Positions 16,819 through 23,048 of a stretch of 23,377 bases of DNA are shown one piece after another. Under the pieces are notes generated by a model. That model saw only the letters and a list, made by a program, of their open reading frames with translations. It had not been told where the DNA came from and searched no databases. Position numbers and translations under genes: made by a program. Each line of letters starts with the position of its first letter. Positions within the stretch are counted from its first letter, which is position 1. Source of the DNA: CAZKNF01 sp964554105 (GTDB lineage: Bacteria > Bacteroidota > Rhodothermia > Rhodothermales > VXPQ01); the NCBI GenBank assembly GCA_964554105.1, contig CAZKNF010000053.1, positions 1 to 23,377 on the forward strand. The letters are read 5' to 3'.

Positions 16819-17526
16819 ATGGGTTTAAAGGATACACTTCGGTTGAGCCGTAGACTTGCACGGGCTGCTGTCGGGCGCGATGTCGCTCATCGCGCTGAAA
16901 TCCACGTTTCATCGGAGCGACACGGAAGCGAGTACGGCGGGTGGATTATTCATCCAGATAGCCTCTCGGCCGACGCCGTCATCTATTCCTTTGGAATTGG
17001 AACGGACGTTTCTTTCGACCTTTCGATGATCGCAAAATTTGGAGTGATCGTGCATGCATTCGATCCAACGCCCAGATCGGTGGCCTGGGTCGAATCACAA
17101 AGTTTGCCTGCCGCCTTTATTTTTCACCGGCTCGGAATCGCGGACTTCGACGGCAAAGCGACATTCCGAGCGCCTCCGCGTCCGGATTTTTCATCGTACA
17201 CCCTTGTCCCGGAGAGTCGCGATTCGGAAAATATGGTGGTAGCAGAGGTTCGGCGCCTCGTCAGCATCATGGATCAACTCGGCCATGGTCGTATCGACGT
17301 GCTGAAGCTGGATGTCGAGGGCGCAGAATATGGCGTGATCGAGGATCTCCTGTCCGCCGAACTCGATATCACGCAACTCCTCGTTGAATTTCATCACGGC
17401 TTTGAGACGGTTGGGATCGAAAAGACTACCCAAGCCGTCGCTCGTCTGCGTGAATCCGGGTATAAACTGTTCTATGTTTCGCCCCGCGGAGAAGAATACT
17501 CGTTTCTACGTAATGATGGAAAGTGA
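16819..17526 (+). CDS. FkbM-type SAM-dependent methyltransferase
   Basis: This 235-residue protein is a second FkbM-like methyltransferase, diverged from the one at 11240. Motif I is unusual, reading IYSFGIGTDVSFD at 55-67 instead of DVGANxG. The post-I acidic segment is AFDPTPRS at 80-87, and the family signature DVLKLDVEGAEYGVIEDLL covers 160-178. The frame is open upstream to 16690, but that would overlap the preceding glycosyltransferase by 97 bp; ATG 16819, 32 bp after that gene, is the better start. A weakly purine-rich stretch lies before it. It probably modifies a sugar of the polysaccharide or a related glycan. It is the last complete gene before the assembly gap. Confidence 0.78.
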   Translation: MGLKDTLRLSRRLARAAVGRDVAHRAEIHVSSERHGSEYGGWIIHPDSLSADAVIYSFGIGTDVSFDLSMIAKFGVIVHAFDPTPRSVAWVESQSLPAAFIFHRLGIADFDGKATFRAPPRPDFSSYTLVPESRDSENMVVAEVRRLVSIMDQLGHGRIDVLKLDVEGAEYGVIEDLLSAELDITQLLVEFHHGFETVGIEKTTQAVARLRESGYKLFYVSPRGEEYSFLRNDGK

Positions 17527-17536
17527 CCGGAGTCTC

Positions 17537-17564
17537 ATGAGCGGACTTACTCGTGCTTTGCCGG
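17537..17564 (+). other. Possible gene start cut off by the assembly gap
   Basis: An ATG at 17537, 10 bp after the preceding stop, opens a frame (MSGLTRALP) that runs into the N stretch. It may be the start of the sugar dehydrogenase gene on the far side or of another gene hidden in the gap. Nine codons are too few to identify it. Confidence 0.2.
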
Positions 17565-17664
17565 NNNNNNNNNNNNNNNNNNNNNNNNNNNNNNNNNNNN
17601 NNNNNNNNNNNNNNNNNNNNNNNNNNNNNNNNNNNNNNNNNNNNNNNNNNNNNNNNNNNNNNNN
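17565..17664. other. Assembly gap (100 N)
   Basis: Exactly 100 N fill this stretch, the customary placeholder for a scaffold gap of unknown length. The sugar dehydrogenase to its right lacks its N-terminal part. Proteins of that family normally have a signal peptide plus about 65 residues before the first visible segment, more than 100 bp can encode, so real sequence longer than the placeholder is probably missing. Confidence 0.97.
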
Positions 17665-18918
17665 ACGCAAGACAGCATCCTATATCTTGATATCACGGAT
17701 CAGGTATATGACGCTGACATCGAGGCGGGTCTTCTTAGCGTGTCGTTTCATCCCGATTATCAGGAGAACGGCTTCTTCTATATCTACTATGTGACGGACG
17801 AACCGTTACGCTCCAGGTTGTCGCGGTTTGAGAGATCGAACTCAGAACCTCGAACCGCAGATCGGGAAAGTGAGCTTGTTATCCTCGAGCTGGATCAGCC
17901 ATCTCCAAAGCATAATGGCGGGGACATTTCGTTTGATACCGACGGATATCTCTATCTCTCGCTAGGTGACGGAAGCAGTGAAGAAGATGCATTCGGGAAT
18001 GCTCAGAATCTCGAAACGCTGCTTGGATCGATCATCCGAATTGATGTCGATAACCCTGATGATGGAAGAAATTACGGTATACCTCCGGATAACCCGTACG
18101 TCGGAAATCCTGAGAACTACCGCGAAGAGATCTACGCGTACGGCTTTCGCAACCCGTGGCGATTTTCGATCGATCCGGAGAGCGGTCACATCTGGACGGG
18201 CGACGTCGGTGAAACGGCGTTTGAGGAGGTAGACTTTGTCGTAAAGGGCGGCAACTACGGATGGCCTATGATGGAGGCGGATGCATGCTTCAATCCACCC
18301 GAAAACTGCTCCGCCGACGACCTATATCCGCCCATACACTCGTACGATCACGAGATCGGGCTGTCGATCACCGGCGGCTTTATCTATCGAGGATCGCGCG
18401 TTCCAGACCTGCAGGGTAAATACATCTTTGCCGATTGGAGCGGTCGTCAATTGTGGGCATTAACGTACGACGGTGAGAATCCATACGAATCAAGTGCGGA
18501 ACCGACGGTCGAGCAGATCACGGACGCGAAGCGATTCATTTCCTCCTTCGGGGTCGACGAAAGCGGCGAGCTGTACATGCTTTTCACGTTTGAGGGCAGG
18601 GTGATGCGGTTCACAGAGACGTCATCGTCGGGCCCGGAACCGCCCATTACAGCGGAATTTACATTCGATCCCCTCGGTCCAAATCCCTTCAACAATCAAA
18701 CTGCGTTCTCACTCGAGAGTAGGGCACACGGTGACGTCCGCGTCGCCGCATATGACGTTCTAGGGCGTGAAGTTGCGGTTCTGTTCGACGGGTTGATGAC
18801 GGCAGGTGATCAACGAGAAATCCATTTTGACGCGTCCGACCTCCCCGCCGGGATCTACTTTTTTCGAGCGCAGTCCCCATCAGGATCCACTACGCGCGAG
18901 ATGGTTCTTGCGCGGTAA
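17665..18918 (+). CDS. PQQ-type soluble sugar dehydrogenase with T9SS sorting domain, 5' partial
   Basis: The frame is open from the first base after the gap, leaving 417 visible residues. The visible start reads LYLDITDQVY and EAGLLSVSFHPDY, the classic entry into the GSDH (glucose/sorbosone dehydrogenase) six-bladed propeller. Further family motifs are KHNGGDISFDTDGYLYLSLG, whose His probably is the catalytic base, AYGFRNPWRFSIDPESG, TGDVGETAFEEVD and GGNYGWP. Such enzymes oxidise aldose sugars with PQQ and calcium outside the cytoplasm. From about visible residue 330 a C-terminal domain follows with LGPNPFNNQT, AYDVLGREVAVL and LPAGIYFFRAQ, the type A sorting signal of the type IX secretion system. 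It should therefore be secreted or surface-attached. The GTG at 17740 is internal, not the true start. A haem-type lipoprotein gene follows after 13 bp and could take electrons from it. Confidence 0.88.
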   Translation, partial: TQDSILYLDITDQVYDADIEAGLLSVSFHPDYQENGFFYIYYVTDEPLRSRLSRFERSNSEPRTADRESELVILELDQPSPKHNGGDISFDTDGYLYLSLGDGSSEEDAFGNAQNLETLLGSIIRIDVDNPDDGRNYGIPPDNPYVGNPENYREEIYAYGFRNPWRFSIDPESGHIWTGDVGETAFEEVDFVVKGGNYGWPMMEADACFNPPENCSADDLYPPIHSYDHEIGLSITGGFIYRGSRVPDLQGKYIFADWSGRQLWALTYDGENPYESSAEPTVEQITDAKRFISSFGVDESGELYMLFTFEGRVMRFTETSSSGPEPPITAEFTFDPLGPNPFNNQTAFSLESRAHGDVRVAAYDVLGREVAVLFDGLMTAGDQREIHFDASDLPAGIYFFRAQSPSGSTTREMVLAR

Positions 18919-18931
18919 ATGCAGCACGTAA

Positions 18932-19363
18932 ATGCAGAAGCAACGATTCGTCCGTAGTCGCGGGTGCTTGCTGGCACTTGTCGTCGGAATGGTGTGGACA
19001 ATCGTCGGTTGCGACGAGGATAATCCGGCCGAACCACAGGGTCCGACCCTAGATGTCGTGCAGGCCGAGGTATTCACTCCGAGCTGTGGACTAACCGGTT
19101 GCCATGCCGGTGCCGACGCCGTTGCGGGACTGGATCTCTCCGCTGGATCTGCCTACGAGCGCACCGTCGACGTACCCAGCGCCCAGGTACCAGACCTGAT
19201 GAGAGTCGAACCGGGCAACGCGGCCGACAGCTACCTCCTCATCAAGATCCTTGGCGGAGACCGAATGGCGCCGGGCACATTTCAGATGCCGATCGGCACA
19301 GAGCTCTCCGAGCATCAAGTTAGTCTCGTCGAGGATTGGATCCAGGCCGGAGCTGAACGGTAA
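18932..19363 (+). CDS. Small lipoprotein with a CX4CH cytochrome-like motif
   Basis: The 143-residue protein has a lipoprotein signal: a basic start, hydrophobic 12-26 and a lipobox IVGC with Cys27 as the lipidation site. After a short proline-containing linker comes VFTPSCGLTGCHAG, in which Cys52 and Cys57-His58 make a CX4CH site, one residue longer between the cysteines than the standard CXXCH. A methionine-containing segment DRMAPGTFQMPIG could give the sixth haem ligand, and SEHQVSLVEDWIQAGA closes the domain as in small c-type cytochromes. Proteins with this CX4CH pattern occur in several environmental phyla, and haem binding is probable but not proven. It begins 13 bp after the sugar dehydrogenase stop, so the two are likely co-transcribed and may form a redox pair. 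Confidence 0.75.
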   Translation: MQKQRFVRSRGCLLALVVGMVWTIVGCDEDNPAEPQGPTLDVVQAEVFTPSCGLTGCHAGADAVAGLDLSAGSAYERTVDVPSAQVPDLMRVEPGNAADSYLLIKILGGDRMAPGTFQMPIGTELSEHQVSLVEDWIQAGAER

Positions 19364-19372
19364 CGCGTGTGT

Positions 19373-19406
19373 CGAGCGCGATTCTCGCTCGCGAGACGTC
19401 GAGAAT
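19373..19406 (+). other. Two mutually exclusive short hairpins before the methyltransferase gene
   Basis: CGAGCG (19373-19378) can pair with CGCTCG (19386-19391), or ATTCTCG (19381-19387) can pair with CGAGAAT (19400-19406). The two share bases and exclude each other. The inner palindrome CTCGCGAG is at 19388-19395. The layout resembles an attenuator in the 72 bp between genes, but stems of 6-7 bp arise by chance in GC-rich DNA. Confidence 0.25.
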
Positions 19407-19435
19407 GTCGCCGAAACGGAGAGAGGCGAGGAGAA

Positions 19436-20290
19436 ATGGGACGCCGTGGAAGCCTTCGAACCCACCTGAGCAGGACGCCCATTCTACGAGGGGTAGCACG
19501 TTTCCTGCATCGATTTCTCAGCGGTGGTCGACACGTAATGCAGCCGATGGCTGCGTTTGCCGGGTGGCTGGTCACGTCGCGTGAGTACACCAACTACACC
19601 TACGATCTCGAGGACAGGAATAAGCGTCACCTCGCGGCATTCGCCGCTGAAGTTGTCGACCGCTCGTATTCAGAAATGCTCGAGCACATCCGGGAGATCG
19701 AGGAAGACACCGAGCTCAGGACCTCGATCGCCTCAGGCGTCGCCGGCGCACCGAGAGGTCGGGAATCCGATTTCGACATGCCGTTCGGGCGGCGCCTCGG
19801 ATGGTATGCGATCGTGCGAGCCGTCAAGCCGAAAATCGTGGTGGAAACGGGTGTAGAGAAGGGTCTGGGTGCGTGCGTCCTGGCGGCAGCACTTCGGAAG
19901 AATTCCGAGGAGGGGTATGAAGGCAGATACTTCGGGACAGATATCAATCCGGAAGCAGGATACCTGCTCCGCGGCGACTACGCACAGTACGGAGAGATTC
20001 TGTACGGGGATTCAATCGAGTCCCTGAGTGGCCTCGACGAGAACATCGATGTCTTTATCAATGACAGTGACCATTCGGCTGAATACGAGGCACGCGAATA
20101 CGACGTAGTGCGAGATAAGCTAACCGAACATGCGTTTATCCTCGGCGACAACGCCCATTCTACCGACGCGCTGCTAAATTTCGCACTCGACACGGATCGA
20201 CGTTTTCTCTTTTTCCGGGAAGAACCTTCTGGTCACTGGTATCCGGGGGCCGGGATCGGAGCAGCGTTTCGGAAGACGGCCGGGCGCTAG
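19436..20290 (+). CDS. Class I SAM-dependent methyltransferase (Methyltransf_24-like)
   Basis: The 284-residue protein carries a Rossmann-type methyltransferase domain in its second half. Motif I is IVVETGVEKGLGA at 134-146, followed by GRYFGTDINPEAG, in which Asp169 would bind the SAM ribose. VFINDSDHSAEYEAREYD at 206-223 resembles the acidic motif of Methyltransf_24 and cephalosporin-hydroxylase-like enzymes. The first 110 residues are helical and not recognised. ATG 19436 was chosen because a purine-rich stretch (GAGAGG 19421-19426, then AGGAG) precedes it, one of the few Shine-Dalgarno-like signals in the window; the frame extends upstream to 19367 and an internal ATG at 19538 is another option. 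It lies at the right edge of the polysaccharide region, so glycan or small-molecule methylation is plausible. The substrate is unknown. Confidence 0.75.
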   Translation: MGRRGSLRTHLSRTPILRGVARFLHRFLSGGRHVMQPMAAFAGWLVTSREYTNYTYDLEDRNKRHLAAFAAEVVDRSYSEMLEHIREIEEDTELRTSIASGVAGAPRGRESDFDMPFGRRLGWYAIVRAVKPKIVVETGVEKGLGACVLAAALRKNSEEGYEGRYFGTDINPEAGYLLRGDYAQYGEILYGDSIESLSGLDENIDVFINDSDHSAEYEAREYDVVRDKLTEHAFILGDNAHSTDALLNFALDTDRRFLFFREEPSGHWYPGAGIGAAFRKTAGR

Positions 20291-20302
20291 CGCCGGCTTT
20301 TC
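20279..20302 (+). terminator. Rho-independent terminator at the methyltransferase gene end
   Basis: GCCGG-GCG and CGC-CGGC form a GC-rich stem with one bulged G around the stop codon, covering 20279-20297, followed directly by TTTT at 20298-20301. It contains the perfect 12 bp palindrome GGCGCTAGCGCC at 20283-20294. This is the most canonical terminator shape in the window. It would end the plus-strand transcript before the convergent glycosyltransferase gene. Confidence 0.55.
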
Positions 20303-20303
20303 T

Positions 20304-20344
20304 GGCTGCTTCGGGCGCAAAGAGACTCTTTCACGGCAGCAGCC
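20304..20344. terminator. Nested inverted repeats between convergent genes
   Basis: GGCTGCT at 20304-20310 and AGCAGCC at 20338-20344 are perfect 7 bp arms. They enclose AAAGAGACTCTTT at 20319-20331, a second dyad around a single base. The structure reads the same on both strands and lies 29 bp below the stop of the minus-strand glycosyltransferase gene, so it may terminate that transcript. There is no T-run. Confidence 0.35.
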
Positions 20345-20372
20345 ATCTCCTTATCGGATCATCGTTAGTACT

Positions 20373-21554
20373 TTAACTGATCGCCGGTATTTCAGCGTGC
20401 CGGATTGCCCGGAATAGACCATCCACCATCTGGTCGACGGTAAGCTTTTCGCGCGCATACGTCAGCGCATTTGTAGAATAGCGCGGCCGATCGGCAAGCA
20501 CCGTCCGTACACCCTGATACAGATCGTCGACACCGGCACCGCTGCATAGGAGCCCGTTCTCGCCTGACTCCACGTATTCTATTTCAGGACTGTGAGACGC
20601 CGTCCCCACGGGATTCTGAGAGGAAACGATCGGCAGTCCGAATGCGAAAGAGTGATTGACAACGAGACCGAGGTAACCCGGCATCAGCATCAGATCCGAT
20701 GCAAACAGATAGGGCGCCAGTTCTTCATCGAACAGGGGGCCTAGAAAGTGCACGTCCGGTGTGACCGCATCCGCGATCTGAGATTCCATCGCATCCTGCT
20801 CCGGACCGTCCCCTATGACCAGAAGTACGGCTGGGGAATCGGCACGTAGCCGGGCAAAGGTTTTCAGCAACGTGGACGTGCCTTTCTCCGCGATTAATCG
20901 ACCCAGAAAAACGATCACGGGGGCGTCTATTGGAAGGTCCAGGCGCGCGCGTACCGCATCTCTTCCCTCCTCCGCCAGGATGTCGTATTGCTTTAAAAGT
21001 GGCGCCGTGTCGATGGTGTTGCGCGCGACGAAAAGATTCTTTTCGGGCACGTAAGGCCGTAAAAGGTCAGCAACGCCGGCCGTGTAACAGGCACAGGCCT
21101 CCACTCGTCGCGCAAGGGCAACGCGCAGGCGGTCTCTTACATGTCGCCTCGGATCAAACGTGCGATTCAGCGACGAAAAGTGACCCCAGAGTACCCGTCC
21201 TGCGCCATGCGTGCGAGCGTAGCGAAGGAGGAGCGGCAGGGAAACCGAACGTGGACTTTCTTCGGCGAGCACGACCGCTGGATCGCCGATCTCATGGAAG
21301 ACCTTCCGAAACGGCTGCGCATGAACCCTGTCGCCGAAGAGCCATCGATTCTTCAGCGCAACGTGCCGAAACGTCGTCTCATCGGTGGAAATCAATGATT
21401 CGAGCGACGAGGCGCCGGGAGGCTGACCGCTGCAGACGACGAGCCGGCCGTCCAGTCGTTCGTTCAGCTGTTCGAGGACGGGAATCCGATAGCCGGGCAC
21501 GATTCGCGCAAAGTAATAGATCGGCCGCTCAGACATATGGGGATCCTCGGACAA
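20373..21554 (-). CDS. Family 4 glycosyltransferase with altered EX7E motif
   Basis: The 393-residue protein has a GT-B layout. The C-terminal domain opens with VIVFLGRLIAEKGTSTLLK at 213-231, followed by LLVIGDGPEQDAME and VHFLGPLFDEELAPYLFASD. Where GT4 enzymes carry EX7E, this one reads MPGYLGLVVNHSFAFGLPIV at 291-310: the second glutamate is replaced by His301 and the first position is not acidic. I recall a subgroup of GT4 proteins with a HSFAxG version, so this may be a real variant rather than a dead enzyme. It is on the opposite strand to the polysaccharide locus and converges on the methyltransferase gene. ATG 21554 is the first start; ATG 21536 would remove six residues. The sugar donor is unknown. 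Confidence 0.82.
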   Translation of the reverse strand: MSEDPHMSERPIYYFARIVPGYRIPVLEQLNERLDGRLVVCSGQPPGASSLESLISTDETTFRHVALKNRWLFGDRVHAQPFRKVFHEIGDPAVVLAEESPRSVSLPLLLRYARTHGAGRVLWGHFSSLNRTFDPRRHVRDRLRVALARRVEACACYTAGVADLLRPYVPEKNLFVARNTIDTAPLLKQYDILAEEGRDAVRARLDLPIDAPVIVFLGRLIAEKGTSTLLKTFARLRADSPAVLLVIGDGPEQDAMESQIADAVTPDVHFLGPLFDEELAPYLFASDLMLMPGYLGLVVNHSFAFGLPIVSSQNPVGTASHSPEIEYVESGENGLLCSGAGVDDLYQGVRTVLADRPRYSTNALTYAREKLTVDQMVDGLFRAIRHAEIPAIS

Positions 21555-21657
21555 CCGCCGATACGTCGCAAATCAGCCTGTAAGATGTCGTGTTCGCAGC
21601 CATCGATGTGTCTATTTTTAGAATGCGCCGTACACGATTACAGACTCGCGATACCCT

Positions 21658-21692
21658 CCGGCGAAGAACCGCGCCGGCTGCTTCGTGGTTCT
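21658..21692 (+). other. Alternative stem-loops before the PRC-barrel gene
   Basis: AGAACCGCG at 21665-21673 pairs with CGTGGTTCT at 21684-21692 (9 pairs, one G-T). CCGGCG at 21658-21663 can instead pair with CGCCGG at 21672-21677. The structures overlap and lie about 38 bp before the ATG at 21730, in the 175 bp divergent region. A leader role is inferred; no promoter was recognised. Confidence 0.3.
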
Positions 21693-21729
21693 ACGTCGAG
21701 TTAGAGAACAAAGACTTCGATCATCCATA

Positions 21730-22290
21730 ATGCCGGACTGGACGCTAGAAAATCGCCCGCTCGGTGAAGGCGGCGACGGAATCGCCGGATACACCGTCGT
21801 CGACGCGCTCGGGCTGCGGCTCGGGTGGGTTTCCGGCTGGATCACGGACCCGGACGACCGTGTGCGGATGTTGAAGCTTGCCGTTCGTGAGTGGTTCAAA
21901 ATCAAGGAATTCCTCGTGCCTATCGGCAGCATCACGCTGATCGACGACCGGCGGTCTCGAATCCAGCTGCGCGAGCTGACCAAGCGATCGGTGCCGAAGT
22001 ACTGCATGCCGTTTGAAGGGGACATTCCCGAGCCGCGGCTCTTGAATGGCCTGATCCGCTTTTTTCCAAATCCGCGGCCGCGGGTGGTCGAAAGGCTGGA
22101 GCATCCCGACGAAGTGCCGGCGCCTCCTGCCCGTCTGAATATTCTGTACGAGCAGGGGGACGGTTCGCGGTCAGCGCCGGAGCCGCCGTTTACTCCGGGA
22201 CCAAGATGGATTCGCCTCGACAGACTCGCACCTCCGGACTGGACACCTCTCAGCACGTTTCTCGTTCAAACCACCACCCCGCCGTCCTGA
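21730..22290 (+). CDS. PRC-barrel domain protein
   Basis: The 186-residue protein has an N-terminal PRC-barrel at about 17-90: IAGYTVVDALGLRLGWVSGW, then a strand with VRMLKLAVREWF and FLVPIGSITLIDD. This small beta-barrel occurs in photosynthetic reaction-centre H subunits, in RimM and in many stand-alone bacterial proteins of unknown role, often linked to stress response or membrane proximity. The remaining 95 residues are rich in proline and arginine with no recognised domain. ATG 21730 is preferred because it sits just before the domain; the frame reaches back to 21685. No signal peptide or membrane helix is seen, so it is probably cytoplasmic. Its last 25 bp overlap the end of the convergent SDR gene. 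Confidence 0.75.
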   Translation: MPDWTLENRPLGEGGDGIAGYTVVDALGLRLGWVSGWITDPDDRVRMLKLAVREWFKIKEFLVPIGSITLIDDRRSRIQLRELTKRSVPKYCMPFEGDIPEPRLLNGLIRFFPNPRPRVVERLEHPDEVPAPPARLNILYEQGDGSRSAPEPPFTPGPRWIRLDRLAPPDWTPLSTFLVQTTTPPS

Positions 22291-23009
22291 ACGATAACCT
22301 CTCCCGTCATATACGAATTGCGGTCGGATACGATGAACGCCGCGAGCTCGGCGGTCTCGTTGGCCGTTCCGACCCGACCCATCGCGCACCAATCCTCGTA
22401 GAGCTTGATGAAATGCGGGGGGATCGTGTCGGCTAGCTCCGTTTCGACGACGCCGACGGCAATCGCGTTGGCGCGGATGCCCAGACGCGAGCCTTCACGG
22501 GCGATCTGCTTGATGAATCCGACGGCCGCGGCCTTCGACGTGGCGTAGGGCACGCCGGCCGGCGCCGTTCTGATCGCGGATATCGACGTGATCGACAGAA
22601 ACATGCCTCCACGCTGTCGCATCATCTGCTGATACACAGGCTGGCCGACGTTGAACAGTCCGTGCACGTTGATGCGGATGATGTCATCCCAATCTTCTTC
22701 GGCCATTCTCAGGAAGAGTGAGCCGCGATTCACGCCTGCGTTCATGACGCAGATGTCGATGGCCCCGAATTCGTCGGCAACCTGAAGAACCATCTCGCGC
22801 GAAGCCGGGCGGTCGCCGACGTCGGCCTGGATAGCCACAGCCTTCCGGCCGTGCCCTTCGATCAGCGCTTGTGTTTCAGCCGCCGCCTCACGGTTCGAGG
22901 CATAGCAAAACGCCACGTCGGCGCCCTCCCGCGCGAAGACGTCGCACAGCGCACGCCCGATGCCTCGGGAGCCGCCGGTGATGAGAACTTTCTTCTGGTT
23001 CAGCAGCAT
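22266..23009 (-). CDS. SDR family oxidoreductase (FabG-like)
   Basis: This 247-residue short-chain dehydrogenase/reductase is complete. The NAD(P)-binding motif TGGSRGIG is at 11-18, the NAG motif at 90-92, and the catalytic set is Ser142, Tyr155 and Lys159 (YATSK). DVG at 63-65 binds the adenine ring side, and the C-terminal TGEVIVQDGG is typical. The serine-arginine pair in the glycine loop favours NADPH. Its closest well-known type is 3-oxoacyl-ACP reductase FabG, but many SDRs look the same and no other fatty-acid gene is near, so I give no symbol. It lies 39 bp downstream of the dUTPase gene, likely in one transcript, and overlaps the PRC-barrel gene by 25 bp tail to tail. Confidence 0.87.
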   Translation of the reverse strand: MLLNQKKVLITGGSRGIGRALCDVFAREGADVAFCYASNREAAAETQALIEGHGRKAVAIQADVGDRPASREMVLQVADEFGAIDICVMNAGVNRGSLFLRMAEEDWDDIIRINVHGLFNVGQPVYQQMMRQRGGMFLSITSISAIRTAPAGVPYATSKAAAVGFIKQIAREGSRLGIRANAIAVGVVETELADTIPPHFIKLYEDWCAMGRVGTANETAELAAFIVSDRNSYMTGEVIVQDGGVVV

Positions 23010-23048
23010 GGAGTATACAATGAGTGGAATGACTTCAGCGTTTATCCT

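Noticed and set aside
17740..17742. GTG as start of the sugar dehydrogenase
   Set aside because: Conserved family sequence continues in frame upstream to the gap edge, so this codon is internal.
21618..22256. Minus-strand frame opposite the PRC-barrel gene
   Set aside because: Serine- and arginine-rich, no domain; the plus strand encodes a recognisable PRC-barrel.
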